NCBI GenBank assembly: GCA_009746045.1
Contig: RPFO01000333.1
Span: 2,231,964 to 2,295,963 of the forward strand
DNA from: Mesostigma viride
Taxonomy: Eukaryota > Streptophyta > Mesostigmatophyceae > Mesostigmatales > Mesostigmataceae
Reading direction: 5' to 3'
DNA length: 64,000 nucleotides
Of the stretch, positions 13,258 to 24,190 are shown in pieces; the stretch's first letter is position 1; the number at the start of each line of letters is the position of its first letter. The position numbers and the translations under genes were made by a program. Under the pieces are notes generated by a model, which did no database searches, was not told the origin of the DNA, and saw only the letters and a program-made list of their open reading frames with translations.

Positions 13258-13931
13258 TGTTACATCCCGAGCCGGACGGTGCGAAAGATCTAATCTAGTA
13301 TAAGGTGCAGTTTAATAAGCCGGCATAGCCGCGCATCCGCGTACCGCGATAGCAAGCAAAGATCGCAGTAAATTGACTAACTGAGCCGCGGTTTATCCTC
13401 AGCTAGGCCTTATAGCATGATTAATTAATCTAGCTATATAACACGGCATGTCATGAGGCAAATGACATCCGGATTAGTGCCCCTTGGTCTGAGAGAGTCG
13501 TCAACACTCGTTTCATTATTAATCATCAAACCAAAGAGAGAGAGTCCATCGTCCTCAGACCAATATCACCTAGCTGCGCTACCAAGCTGGCAAGTTGGTG
13601 TGCAGGCGCGCCGACATGCGCGCCGATCTTCCAGATACTGCCGTCAAGCCCCAATAGGTTCTGTATGACGTCTAGGGCCGGCCCGGCCCCTAGAAGATCT
13701 CGTACTTCTGGCTAGGCCCAAAATAACTGGTCCGATCGAAACACACAAAGTACCAAATAAACACACAAAGTCCCGAACTTAGGACATATTCCCAAATAAG
13801 TCCCGAATTGAGTCCTATAGTCCGGCGGACTATGAAAGCAAGCTATCGAAAGTCCCAAACGAATAACAAATGACTTTCGACTTATTTATTGAAGGCATTG
13901 TTACGCCCATACAAAGGTCTGGGCCGTAACA
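13258..13931 (-). repeat. Putative 3' LTR of the gypsy element
   Basis: On the minus strand the segment begins TGTTACGGCCC at 13,931, directly after a purine-rich tract, and ends ...GGATGTAACA at 13,258. That gives 674 bp with TG...CA ends and a TGTTAC/GTAACA terminal inverted repeat. There is no second copy in the window to confirm it. The left boundary rests on the terminal motif alone. Confidence 0.65.
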
Positions 13932-13945
13932 CTCCTCCCTTCCCC
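13932..13945 (-). promoter_or_regulatory. Polypurine tract of the gypsy element
   Basis: The minus strand reads GGGGAAGGGAGGAG immediately before the TG of the LTR. This is the expected position of the plus-strand DNA primer in a Ty3-type element. Confidence 0.7.
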
Positions 13946-14159
13946 AGGGGACGATAGCTATATCGTCCAGGCTTGGGGCGCGCGCAACAAGACAATTAAC
14001 ACAAACAAACAAACAAGAAAAAAAAGAAGCTCTTGCAAGCAAAACAAGCAACACACAAAAGCGACAATTGCCCAGGCTGGGCAGTCAGCTATAGAGAACA
14101 ATAGTACAAAATCGGCCATCATTGGGGATACTATGTCCCAACCCCTGTTCGCCAGCGGG

Positions 14160-15639
14160 TTAGTAAAGCCAATTCTCCCCGGCGTTGCCACACAAGGACA
14201 ATTCCTTGATAGCCGATGGGATGCTGTCGCCATCCCGTTGCAATCCATCCATGAGGAGGTCGCGACCCTCACATTCCTCCAATGCTGGGGCCCACCCCTC
14301 CCGACCGCGCCTTCCGTTGACGATACTCGTGGAGTACCTGGCGACCCTGCTCACCAATTTCCTCGAGGATCTTCCCGGGGTTAGCGAGGTGATCCGCATT
14401 GTATGCGAGCTGGTATTCGTTCACGTTGGTGCGCGTTTGAGCGAGGTCTACCCACGTCCCGGTGGGCCAGTACGACATGAATGCGGCCAGGTATTGCGGG
14501 TGCGTGAACATGATTGTGCCCGCGTTCCAATCAATAACCCCACATCCATGCTCCGCAAAGAAACCCCCGCCATGGTCAACACTACGACGCGCACCTGGAG
14601 AGCGTTGAAGCGAAAGCCCGGAGCCCTCACAAAGTTGGGCACAACCCAGTCGAGGAATGCCTCTCCCTCGCACGGAGCATACTTGGGACAGTCAACCTTT
14701 CGAGGTTTACCATCTACCATGTATTTTGGCAGCTCCCGCTTGGGGCCGTAACGCGTACCAGAACCCTCTGGCGTCGATTCTAGGCAGTCCTGGGGTCGCG
14801 GGGCCGCCCTCCCTGGGTGCAAGTCGAAGCAGACTAGCTCGCGCATGGAGCCTCGCTCCACATACGCATGAGTTCCTGCCTCAAAGTGCAGCGGTTGCGG
14901 TCGATGATAGTCCGCGCTGTCGACGGCCACGAACGGCGGTGGTGGGAGTTCAATGTAGACGGGAACACCCCGAAACTCGCGTAAGGGGCGTACTCGTTGT
15001 GGGCCGGGAAACGCGCTGACGTAAGCGCCCACCGTCCATGGCGCCGGTCGAGCCACCGCCTGTACGATCAAAGACCCCTGCGCGGGAGATATAAAGCCCA
15101 CCGCTGGTATCGGGCCACGCCTCTCTGGTATATGGGCGCGGGACGTCTCCACGCGGGCCACCCGCTCGGAGTAAGTTCGAGCTTCTCGGCGCGGACTCTG
15201 GGAATCCGCGGAGACGCTGCCCGCCGACACCTCGTTCGTACATGCGCGACGTCTAACTTCTCGCTGGGCATCCGGTTCCACTTGGGGCCGTTTCTGGTTG
15301 CGCTCAATAACCTCGGAACGAGCTTGGTCAGGTCGGTCGAGCCGCCCGTTCGCCGGGTCGGTCCCGTCCCGACAAGAACCGTCATCCCCCCGTTCCCTGG
15401 GTCCGAATGGTTCGCACGGCATCACCGTCCCGTTGTTGGATCGGTGTCACCGCAGGTGTGACAGAACCGCCCGTTCGCCGAGTCGGCCCTGTTTGCACCT
15501 GGCGTTGGTCAGGAGTCTTAGGCTCCGCCAATGGCTGCGGGACGTTCATGTCCATGTCCATCCGCAAGTCAACGTTGTCAGCGAACAACGATATCTCGGC
15601 TCCTCGCTGTCGGGCTGCTGTGGAAGCATCTGCGATCAT
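14160..15639 (-). pseudogene. Extra 3' ORF of the gypsy element, function unknown
   Basis: Between the chromodomain stop (15,826) and the 3' LTR lies sense-strand coding sequence in at least three frames. 15,639-15,382 starts MIADASTAARQRG, and the main 325-codon stretch runs 15,425-14,448. A third piece (within 14,269-14,560) has a more protein-like composition (MFTHPQYLAAFMSYWPTG) than the main frame there. Contents are a Pro/Arg-rich charged N-terminal half, a globular-looking middle (EFRGVPVYIELPPPPF, RELPKYMVDGKPRKVDCP) and a helical end. No domain recognised. No signal peptide or membrane anchor, so it is not env-like. It may be an element-encoded accessory protein or a captured gene. 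Confidence 0.5.
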
Positions 15640-15825
15640 CGCACACTCGACTTAAGGCGTGTGAGTGTGAAAAAGGGGTACACTTGATACTAGGCTCTTA
15701 TACCCAATTACCACGATGGTGCGTACACATCGACGTGAATAACACAAGTGCCTTCGCGGCATCCTGGCTACACGTGATCAAGCCCGTTGTCATAGCGCCC
15801 CCACCACTACTACCTTCGCGGTAGC

Positions 15826-18045
15826 CTAGTGGAGGGCATGCTTGGCCTTATACTCGCGAAGCAGACGTTCACACCCTTCTAGCTCATTCTCGGTTCGCCA
15901 CGAATCCTCGTAATCATGCTGAGCAAAACGCCACCGTACGCGATACTGTCGCTGTCTACCTCTCCCACGCTTGATGTCCCGGTGGTCCACGATCTCGGCC
16001 ACCTCGTCTTCCTGTTCTCCAGTCTCGGGGTTGTACTCGACAGGGGCCGGCGGGTTGAGCCGACCTTGGATGGAGTTCTGGTGGTATAACTTGAGCTGGT
16101 CTCGATGGAAGTTGGAGGAAGTGTTCCAGGAGCTCGGGATGTCCACCTTGAACATCACATCTCCAAGCTTCTCCAGAACCTTGTGTGGCCCCAGGAACAT
16201 AGGACGGAGCTTTGTCTTGAGCTCACCCTCTACCTTCTCAGAGAAACGTCCTAGGCGGGGGCCTTCCACCAGTACCCAGTCGCCCACCTCGATGGCCGGC
16301 GTGCGCGCATCTAGGCGGCCAGCAGTCCTCGCCATATAGCGCTCTGCGGCGGCCCGGTAGCCCTTGACCGCACTGTCATGGGCCTGGCGCATCTGGACCA
16401 GCAGCCTCTCCACCCCTTCGAGGGTGTCTCGCCGGACCGACTTTTCAGCTAAGGCTGGGCTTGTGAGAAGGTCAGTCGGCGTGAGCGGATGCCTGCCCGT
16501 GTTGAGGAAGAATGGTGTGAAGCCATGAGCTGCCTGGGGGGCGTTATTCAGGGAGAACTCCACCAAACCCAAGAACTCTTCCCAGTTGCTTCCCACCGCG
16601 TCGGTGTAGTGGCGCATGGTCTCTTGCACTGTGCGGTTCAGCCTCTCCACCAGGTGGGAGGACGAGCTGTGATATGCTGTCCCCAGCGACACCTTGGTGC
16701 CCAGGCATTCAAAGAACTCCTGCCAGAAGCGGGCCGTGAACAGCTTGTCTCGGTCCGATATGAATTGCCGGCTGAGTCCGTGGTACCTGAACACGTGGTG
16801 AAGGTATAGCTTAGCGCAAGCCTCGGCCGTGAGTTCGGCCGGACATGGTGCCAGGTGACACATGCGCGTCAAACGGTCCAGGAAAACCAGAATCATGCTG
16901 TTGCCATTCTTGGTCTTCCGGAAGGGGCCAACAAAATCCATCATCAGGGAATCCCAAGGGCCCATCGGGTCTGGTAGGGTCTGGGGGACCGCCTGTGAGC
17001 CCGTATTGCGGGACTTCATGATCTGACATGATGGACACTCGCGCACGTACGTCTCAATGTACTCTCGCATGCCTGGCCAATAGAAGTTCTTTCTGGCCCG
17101 TGGCAGCAAGCGGTGGATCCCTTGGTGGCCACCGGCGAGAGAGTCATGGAGCTCATGGAGCAGAGCCGCTCGACATAACTCCGGGACGTACAGGCGCCAG
17201 CAGTCTGGCCTCACCATGACATAGAGTCGCCCGTCCTGGAACTTGCACGGGAGCTTGCCCATCTGCTTGGGGTGCGACCTGATTGCCTCTAAGGCCGCGG
17301 GCTCCGTGACAGTGAACCGACTAATCAACGTCTCCAGGACAGAAGTGATCGTGTACGTGTCCGCCTCCTCCTCAAGGGTTTGGTGCACGTACTCCGAAAA
17401 AATGGTAGGGGGCCCGATGCGCTGCAGGTGAAAAATTCCCTGAGCCGGTACCACGTGGCTGAGTGGCACTCGTGACCGGGACCCCTCCCTTTCCCCGGGG
17501 GCGCGCACGTCCTCGCGCGCGGCCTCCCAGTCGGGAGACAGGTCGTCCTGGGTCGTGCGACCGGTGTGGAACAGATAGCGACTGTGCGGCGACCCTGGGT
17601 CGCCACAAGGCGAGCCAGGCTCCTGCGCGGAGCCACATGTGGTGTGAAGTACGTCCATAGTCTCATAAAAATCTGCGTAGTCCGCCCGCCGAGAAAGGGC
17701 GTCCGGGACCACATTCTCTGCACCCTTCACGTACTGAATTTTGAAAGGGGCAAACTGAGACAAGTACTCCATCCACCGCGCCTGACGGGGCGTCAAGTTA
17801 GGTTGGGCGAGCAGATGCGTGAGGGGCCGATGGTCCGTGTGGATGATCAGCCGGTGGGGATCAAGGTCCCCCTGCTCGCTAATCGCAACGTCAAACTGAG
17901 CCCCGAGAAGATGATGGCGCCAAGTGTGACAGCAGTAGACCACAGCAAGAAGCTCCTGCTGATGCACCGGGTAGTTACGCTCGGCGGGGATCATGGTGCG
18001 GGAGATATACTCAACCGGCTGTAACCCCTGACCCTGGTCCTGCAG
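15826..18045 (-). CDS. pol: Gypsy pol, RNase H-integrase-chromodomain part (frameshifted)
   Basis: Reading begins meaningfully near 18,040 (LQDQGQGLQPVEYISRT) and runs to the TAG at 15,826. RNase H comes first (NYPVHQQELLAVVY; IIHTDHRPLTHLL). Integrase follows with an H-x4-H...CPSC zinc domain and catalytic residues D (MMDFVGPF), D (FISDRDKLF) and E (SHLVERLNRTV). The usual YHPQTDGQTE box reads YHSSSSHLVE. A C-terminal chromodomain (QYRVRWRFAQHDYEDSW) follows. In family terms, integrase inserts the cDNA and the chromodomain targets chromatin. The frame lies 1 nt off the upstream PR-RT frame, consistent with a single missing base near 18,040 inside the RNase H start. The open frame upstream of 18,045 on this register is a shadow. 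Confidence 0.85.
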   Translation of the reverse strand: MQDQGQGLQPVEYISRTMIPAERNYPVHQQELLAVVYCCHTWRHHLLGAQFDVAISEQGDLDPHRLIIHTDHRPLTHLLAQPNLTPRQARWMEYLSQFAPFKIQYVKGAENVVPDALSRRADYADFYETMDVLHTTCGSAQEPGSPCGDPGSPHSRYLFHTGRTTQDDLSPDWEAAREDVRAPGEREGSRSRVPLSHVVPAQGIFHLQRIGPPTIFSEYVHQTLEEEADTYTITSVLETLISRFTVTEPAALEAIRSHPKQMGKLPCKFQDGRLYVMVRPDCWRLYVPELCRAALLHELHDSLAGGHQGIHRLLPRARKNFYWPGMREYIETYVRECPSCQIMKSRNTGSQAVPQTLPDPMGPWDSLMMDFVGPFRKTKNGNSMILVFLDRLTRMCHLAPCPAELTAEACAKLYLHHVFRYHGLSRQFISDRDKLFTARFWQEFFECLGTKVSLGTAYHSSSSHLVERLNRTVQETMRHYTDAVGSNWEEFLGLVEFSLNNAPQAAHGFTPFFLNTGRHPLTPTDLLTSPALAEKSVRRDTLEGVERLLVQMRQAHDSAVKGYRAAAERYMARTAGRLDARTPAIEVGDWVLVEGPRLGRFSEKVEGELKTKLRPMFLGPHKVLEKLGDVMFKVDIPSSWNTSSNFHRDQLKLYHQNSIQGRLNPPAPVEYNPETGEQEDEVAEIVDHRDIKRGRGRQRQYRVRWRFAQHDYEDSWRTENELEGCERLLREYKAKHALH

Positions 18046-19900
18046 AGGACGCCGCCAATCGCAACCTTGCTCGCGTCCGTGGCCACCACAAAGGGCCTTG
18101 ACGGATCCGGGATAGCGAGCACGGGTGCTGTGGTCAAGCTGTGCTTGAGGGCCTCGAAGGCCTGCTGGCACGGTTCCGACCAGACAAAGGGAACACCCTT
18201 CTTGAGGAGGGCGTTGATGGGGGCAGCTATTGTCGCGAAGCGGGGGATAAAGCGTCGGTAGTATGACGCGATACCCAAAAAGCTGCGCACACCCTTGACG
18301 TCGGTCGGGGTCGGCCACTGTTGGATGGAAGCAATCTTTGCGGGGTCCGTCGCGACGCCAGCGGCAGAGAGGGTGTGACCCAAAAAGGGCACGCTGCGTC
18401 CAGCGCGGACCTTGGCCTTGCGGACCGAAAGATGCTCCTCTTCCATAATGCGCAACACTGTGTCGACGTCCTCTAAGTGATCCTCGAAAGTCTTGGAGTA
18501 CACGAGGATGTCGTCCAGGTACGCGAGAGCGCATGTGCGCTTGTAGGACCACGGGGGCTTCACGCCCCTGTTGGGGTCCTTGAGGTCACGGGAAACCTGC
18601 GGAAGATGCGCGGTTCCCATGACAGGGCGGAGGATGTCGTTCATGAGCATCTGGAAGCTCGCGGGGGAATTGCACAAACCCATCGCGGCCACCCGAAACT
18701 GGTAATGCCCAAAGGGCGTGTTGAACGCCGTCTTGTGACAATCCTCCGGGGCGATGCGAAGCTGCCAGAAGCCATCCGCGCAGTCTAGGACTGTAAAGCA
18801 CGTGGCTCCTTGGACGCGGTTGAAGATATCGTCGATGCGCGGAAGGGGGTACTTGGACTTTACCGTGATAGCATTGAGCTTCCGGTAGTCCGTGACGAGC
18901 CGCCACTTGCCCCCAGGCTTAGGGACCAGTAGCACACCAGCCGAGAAGGGGCTATTGCTAGGCTCGATGAGACCCCGCTCCAAGAGCGCCATCAAGATCT
19001 TCTTCAGCTCCACCAGCTCAACTGGACCCATGCGGTACATGGGGGAGGACGTGGGACCATAGCCCTCCTTCACCTGGATGCGGTGGAGCACTGAGCGGTG
19101 CGGGGGAAACTCCTGCTTGCTTTCGTCAAAGAGCTTCTCCCGTCGCGCTAGAACCGCGTTATAACGCTCCGTCTCCTCGGGTGTAAACCCCACGCCGATC
19201 TCATTAAGGAGAACCTCTATGTTGGAGAGGTCAAGACGGTACATGTAGTACTCCTTGCCTCGACGCAGCTTACTCTCCAGTGACTTGAGGCTCATGAGGA
19301 TCTGCGAGGCGTTGCGGGGCTGGGTGACTTCCCGCTCGTGCGTGATGTTATGCACGTCGGGGCCCTGCACTTGGTATTCGCTGACAGGGCTCCAAAAGGA
19401 ACCGTCAGGGAACCACACCACGCGACGCCGAATGCTAATGTCCACATCCTGCGCGTCCAGCCAGTCGATGCCGATGATGATGTCGGCAGCTCCCAGCGGT
19501 GCGACCGTGGCTGTGAGCTCCACAGGGATGCCTTGAATCACAGCCTTGATATCAACCCGACCAGGCGAGGGGCTCTTGCGACCATCTGAATAGGTCACAT
19601 TCACCACTGTCGCATGTGGCCGGATGTCGTATCCTGCGCGACGCGCCAATGCCTCGTTGATGAACGACGTAGACGCACCCGTGTCCACCATGAACTGCAC
19701 GTCCATGACGGTCTTGTCCTTGAGGTAGGGGTCTAATGCTGATCCCGGTACAGCCAGACCTCCCCTAAACAGGAGCAAGTTGCGGGTACCAGCCGGAGTT
19801 GCGCGCGTAGGCTGGTCGGAGCTCGCTGCGCTACCCGTGGCCGGCTGCGTGTTTGGGCAGAAGTCTCGCCCAAGGATGCATCCGCACTTGTATTCGCTAC
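18030..19900 (-). CDS. pol: Gypsy pol, protease-reverse transcriptase part
   Basis: The frame is open from about 19,890, upstream of any ATG (CGCILGRDFCPNTQP), to the frameshift at about 18,040. An aspartic protease sits near the start (DTGAS at 19,678-19,692; later IIIGIDWLDAQDV as the flap/ILG region). RT follows with YRKLNAITVKSKYPLPRID, VLDCADGFWQL (motif A), FNTPFGHYQF, MGLCNSPASFQ and YLDD at about 18,510-18,521. The start of RNase H (VATDASKVAIGGVL) precedes the frame break. It replicates the element by reverse transcription and processes Gag-Pol. In Ty3-type elements this part is made as a Gag-Pol fusion. Here the link to gag is broken by several indels. Confidence 0.87.
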
Positions 19901-21988
19901 AAGCGGGGTGCGACTATCTACTGTAACGACTGATTCTGCGCCCACGCTGGTATTCGCTACCAACGGGGTGTCCTTATCTAAGCTGTCTATCTGCCCGACG
20001 TTATTGACTTGCGCTATCTTATCTACCTGTCCTACATCTACCTCTATCCGTGTAGGCAGGGACACTACGCACGAGGAACGGAGGGCCGGGAGACCGCCTC
20101 GTTCGACCGCCCGGTCCACTCTTCCCCCTCTACCTCATCCTCCTCGTCGCCATGCCCATAGCCGGCGACCGCCTTGCCATCCATAACCCCCGAGGCGCCA
20201 TTACCCGAGTCCTGTTGCTGTGAGAACAACTCATTCAACTCGCGGTTCACCCGCTGGAACGAAGGACCCGTAGCGCGGGGCGTCTGGTGCTGCGTGGGAC
20301 GCTGCCGGGCGTCCTGCAACTTGGCTGCGCGCTCGCCCGCGTTGCGAGGCCGGTCTGGGCGCCGTGCTTGTTCCGGGCGCTTACCGAAGGCAGGCCCGGA
20401 GAAACGGGGTGACGTCTGCTCGTCGCCACGATCGCGATCCCGTGGTGGTCGCGTGCAGTCCTTCTTGAGATGACCGACCTCGCCGCACCGGAAGCATCGC
20501 GCCTTGGACGCATCGATTGCATTGACCTGGGGCGCTTCATAGTCGCCGTCCTCCTGCTCGTGGTCGATAATGTCCTCAGAGGACCCATCTTGGTCCACCG
20601 TAGTGAAGTGGACGCGACGCGGTGCAGCACCAGCATGCCGATAGGTGACCGCTGCGCGGCGGCGTGCGAGCACATCTGACACCTTTAGAAGGTACTGCTG
20701 GATCTCGATCACATCCCACTGCTCCCACGGTATCTCAGCAAAGCGCTTTAGCACCTCATCTAGGAGTTCCGGACTCAGCGCCTCAATGAACCGCCCTATA
20801 TTCGGTCCAGGTCAAGTCCTCAAGGCGAGCCGAGAATGCTTCAAACTCTGTCAGAAACTCGCGGAACGGCGTGGTGCCTTGGCGTAGCTTGGAAAAAGCC
20901 AGACGCTCGTGGAGCTTCCAGTCAGGGGGCACCAGCTTGCGCTCAATGCGCTCTAGTAGCTCCTCTACTGTGCGAGGGTACAAGCGCGACGCGACACTCT
21001 CACAGTTGAGTATGCCGACCACTGAGGGATCCATGCAGTTGGTGACGACGTAGGAGATAAGAACCTCGGTAGCTAGCTCCCACCCATTGTGGTTGCACCA
21101 CGCCCAGTAGATCTGTACCCACATACGCGTCCATTCGTCGATCTCGCGAGGGTTCATAGTCGCGCGCAGCTTGGGCACTGGTTTAAAGTCAGGCATGGGC
21201 GGCGCCTTAAACGCGTCGGCCCGAGGTCCGCCCGCCGCGCGATACGGCGGAACATTAAAGATCGACAACGAGTCATCTGCCGATGCAGGCGCTGACCTAG
21301 TCGCGCTGCGTTGTAGCCAGACAGACGAGGGATGCGCGTAGCCAGGATCACTGCCAGGGTGCCATGCGACTCAAGTTGAGGTTATTGCCATGCGACACGC
21401 TCGGCCGCGCAGGTCCGGCTGCTGGGACATTGCGCGCCGGATGGGACGACGCGGGCCCACCCTCATCGTATACCGGCGGTGGGACCCTAGCCTCGATCGT
21501 CCTGGGTCCACAGCGATGTCGCATTGGACTGCAGGTCACTGCCAAAAGAAACCCGTCGACCGCTCGCCCATGCAGGGATGTTGTAATCGTTGGGCACGTT
21601 GCGCGTGATAATAGGTCGCGTTCTGACTAAGCGGACCAAACATCTGCGACCCGGTCGGCTGGCTTAGCGGCTGCTGCTGCTGCTGCAACGACGGAAGCTG
21701 CTGCGGCGGCTGCCACTGTTGCTGCTGCGGCGGCGGTGGCTGCTGCTGCTGTACTGGCTGCTGCTGCCACTGCTGCGGCAACGGCTGTTGCTGTTCCGAA
21801 TGCTGCTGTGGGGACTGCACGGGGTGCTGCTGCGGCTGCACTGGCGGGTGTTGCGGCGGCTGCACTGCCAGGTGCTGGGCTGCCCTCGTGGGATTCGATC
21901 TGGGCCGGGCCTCATCACCTGCCCGTTCCATCAGCTGGTTATACTCAGCCTGCATTCGCTGCGGCTGGTATTCCTCCCTATTATCCAT
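19890..21988 (-). pseudogene. gag: Gypsy gag with CCHC knuckle, several frame breaks
   Basis: Four pieces in different frames. (1) 21,988-21,536: MDNREEYQPQ then a Gln/Pro-rich tail with long Q runs. (2) 21,268-20,783: capsid-like helices (MNPREIDEWTRMWVQIYW, LAFSKLRQGTTPFREFL), ending just after DLTWTEYRAVH. (3) About 20,810-20,065: LSPELLDEVLKRFAEIPW and the zinc knuckle CFRCGEVGHLKKDC at about 20,470-20,510. (4) A linker (20,119-19,890) with two PLVANTS repeats leading into pol. Family 21,988 to 21,268 also needs at least one frame change. Gag packages the RNA. The Gln tract is CAG/CTG-type and likely variable in length. Confidence 0.75.
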
Positions 21989-22099
21989 CCTATCCGCTCC
22001 TCGTGGCCTTCGCGGCTCACGGGAGGTACTAGCCAGCTCACCTGGGTGACCTACAGGACTGCCTTGCTGGTAGGACGAGCCCTGTTGTGATACCTCCTG

Positions 22100-23790
22100 T
22101 ACCTGGGACCCTGGGCTGCCTATCCAAGTCTACACCGCCATCCTCGGAATGCGTCTCCTGCTGAACCGCATGCGCGCCAGCCTCGATCCCCACCTAGGTG
22201 AGTCCCAGATGGGCTTCCGTGTTGGTCGCAATTGTGTTATGGTCACTATTACCGCGCGCCGCCTGATCGAGGAAGTGGGCCGCCTGGCCCCCGGCCTCTT
22301 GCCATTGCTATTGATCTTCGTGGATTACACCAAGGCATTCGATACGGTTATATGGGACGCCCTGTGGGTGGTCCTTCACCTGTTCCGTGTCCCATAGTAC
22401 ATCGTTGAGATCATCCGCCAGTTCTATGAAGGGTCCCAAGCCCAGGTCCGTACCGCCGACGGCGTCACTCCGGCGTTTCCCCTGCACACCGGGGGGTGGC
22501 AGGGCTGTGTGCTCTCCCCATATCTATTCATCATTATGGTGGACTATATTATGCGGCGTGCACAAGCCCGCTTCGCCCGGGTGGAGGGGCGCCCGCCGGG
22601 GATCCAGGTCACGGAGTACGCCAGCTACGGCGGGGTTGACCCACCCTACCGCCTGAGCGATCTGATCTACGCTGATGACACGACACTCGTGGAAACCCCA
22701 GAGTCAGCCCAACTGTGGCTAGACAGCTTATCACTGGAAGCGCGGGCGGTGGGGCTTATGATCAGCAAGAAAACGGAGGTCATGGCCATCGGCTTCCCTG
22801 CTGGGATAGCCCCACCCACCCTCCTCTTGCTAGACGGCAGCCCCGTCCCCCCGGCGACTCGCTTCAAGCTCCTTGGCAGCTGGCTTCCCTCCACGGCCGA
22901 CGACATCAACACCCGCTTTGGCCAGGCCTGGGCGGCCCTCCGCCGCCTCGACAGGTTCTGGACCTGTCGCTACCTGAGTGAGCGACGCAAGCGCATTCTG
23001 TTCAAGGCCCTTGTCCTCAGCATCCTCCTTTATGGCTGCGAGGCGTGGACCCTGGACCAGGCGCTGAGCCAGCAGCTTGACGGCACCGTCACTCGAATGC
23101 TCCGTCATATCCTCGGCGTCCGCTACCAAGAACGCCGCACCCGGGCCGAGCTCTACTGCGAGCTCCCTCTTGTCACCCATACCATCCGACACCGCCGCCT
23201 CCTCTTTGCCGGCCATCTTGCCCGCACAGACCAGGTGAATACCGATGTGGGCCCTGCCGGGGGGCTTAAGACGGGCCAACCAGGTAGACACCTCCTCCTA
23301 TGGCAGGGTCCCCTTGTCCCATCGCAACCCACTGGCAAACTTGCGCGCGCCGGGCACCGGCGCGGCGCGACCCGGACCTATGTGACACAACTGCTTGAAG
23401 ATGCAGGGCTTAATTCTGGGACTATCCGTACTCCGCGCCCGCATGATTGACAAGGAGAAATGGGCTGCCATCTGCGATAAGCACCTCCCCGAGGGGTATG
23501 CTCCTGTTTTCTCCCCACGGGCCCCGCGGCCCGTTGCTAGCCAGGGTAGAAGTCCGCAGGTGGAGGTTATTGGTCCTGAGGATAGCCGCTACACTACCGC
23601 CTCGTCTGCCATTACAGTAGAGGACAGCTCGGATGAGGATTACATCCCCATCTAGTGCTTAACGGTTGGGGGATGATGCAGACGATATTTGTCTAAACTT
23701 TTGTGTAATTATTTTTCTAATGAGATTAGCATAGTACTCCGTGGCATGCCTTTGCGCATGACACGCAAGTACTTACTTACTTACTTATGT
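22100..23790 (+). mobile_element. 5'-truncated non-LTR retrotransposon (LINE, RTE-like)
   Basis: Only the RT and C-terminal part of ORF2 remain, with no endonuclease domain upstream. The 3' end carries about four ACTT/TACT repeats (23,768-23,787), the usual simple-repeat tail of many LINEs. The left edge meets gypsy-derived DNA of the opposite strand. The right edge meets the family 2 copia element. The C-terminal conserved block (WTLDQALSQQLDGTVTRML, RHRRLLFAGHLART) resembles RTE/Daphne-group RTs. Clade assignment is tentative. Confidence 0.82.
22110..23655 (+). pseudogene. LINE reverse transcriptase fragment
   Basis: Frame 22,110-23,448 reads LGMRLLLNRMRASLDP, SQMGFRVGRNCVM, FVDYTKAFDTV (motif A), QGCVLSPYLF (motif B) and LIYADDTTLV (motif C with catalytic Asp pair), then thumb and C-terminal block. 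One in-frame TAG lies at 22,395-22,397 after LFRVP. Coding then continues 1 nt off from about 23,415 (LRARMIDKEKWAAICDKHL) to a TAG at 23,655. The tail ends in an acidic, Ser-rich stretch (ITVEDSSDEDYIPI). RT would copy element RNA at a nicked target. One stop plus one frame break suggest it is dead. Confidence 0.85.
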
Positions 23791-24184
23791 GATGCAACCT
23801 ATGGCCAGCCTCAGCATAGCTCAGCACTCTCTCAGTACTGACCTGGCGAGACGTCTGGACCGTGTGTGGGGACACATGATCCACTTCTGAGGTTCCAGGG
23901 CTTCCCTGCAGGCCATCCTGACTCCCCAAGCCAGGTCCTGCACCCTGGACCGCTCCAGGCCCTTCCAGCAAGGTCCCTTGGCCCTCCTGGCCAGCACCTG
24001 CTGGAGACCCACCACCTGCATGAGGCATAGGGAATTCAGCTGCAGCATTGTTATTGCAACCCAGTGGAAGAACAACATCTTTACACCATCTGGTGCTGCA
24101 CAAGGGGCACACCCCTATCCTTATATACATCCAGCACACCTTCCCCAAGGGGTGATTGACTATATTTACAGGGGATGGCGTAGC
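23791..24184 (-). pseudogene. Family 2 copia-like pol, N-terminal fragment
   Basis: In the same frame as the upstream gag stop, the sequence continues through a Gly/Pro/Gln-rich stretch to RVLSYAEAGHRLHHI at about 23,790. That end aligns with FSLLYDIASRLHTMFGH of family 1 pol, the start of its integrase zinc domain. The LINE tail then cuts it off. No protease motif lies between gag and this point, as in family 1. Confidence 0.6.
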
Positions 24185-24190
24185 TAGTCA
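24185..24190 (-). promoter_or_regulatory. In-frame UGA CUA gag/pol stop, likely readthrough site (family 2)
   Basis: The minus strand reads CAG CAG TGA CTA G. The gag frame stops at TGA and the pol frame continues in the same register. UGA followed by CUA(G) is a well-established leaky stop context in viruses and eukaryotic genes. Readthrough itself is inferred. Confidence 0.55.

Larger units (their letters stand above)
13258..22050 (-). mobile_element. Ty3/gypsy chromovirus, decayed, 5' end missing
   Basis: Read on the minus strand the order is Gln-rich N-terminal gag, CCHC zinc knuckle, DTG protease, RT with YLDD, RNase H, HHCC/DDE integrase, chromodomain, an additional ORF, polypurine tract and 3' LTR. 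The order PR-RT-RH-IN with a C-terminal chromodomain defines the chromovirus branch of Metaviridae. At least five frame breaks occur, so the copy is inactive unless some are sequence errors. The 5' LTR and primer binding site are absent. Sequence changes to LINE-derived DNA on the other strand at about 22,010-22,120, so the 5' end was truncated or replaced there. Confidence 0.85.

Noticed and set aside
16489-19589. Plus-strand ORFs inside the gypsy pol region
   Set aside because: Shadows of the minus-strand pol genes, with no motifs of their own.
23768-24187. CRISPR-like or short regularly spaced repeats near the LINE tail
   Set aside because: Only four contiguous tetranucleotide units without spacers: a retrotransposon tail.
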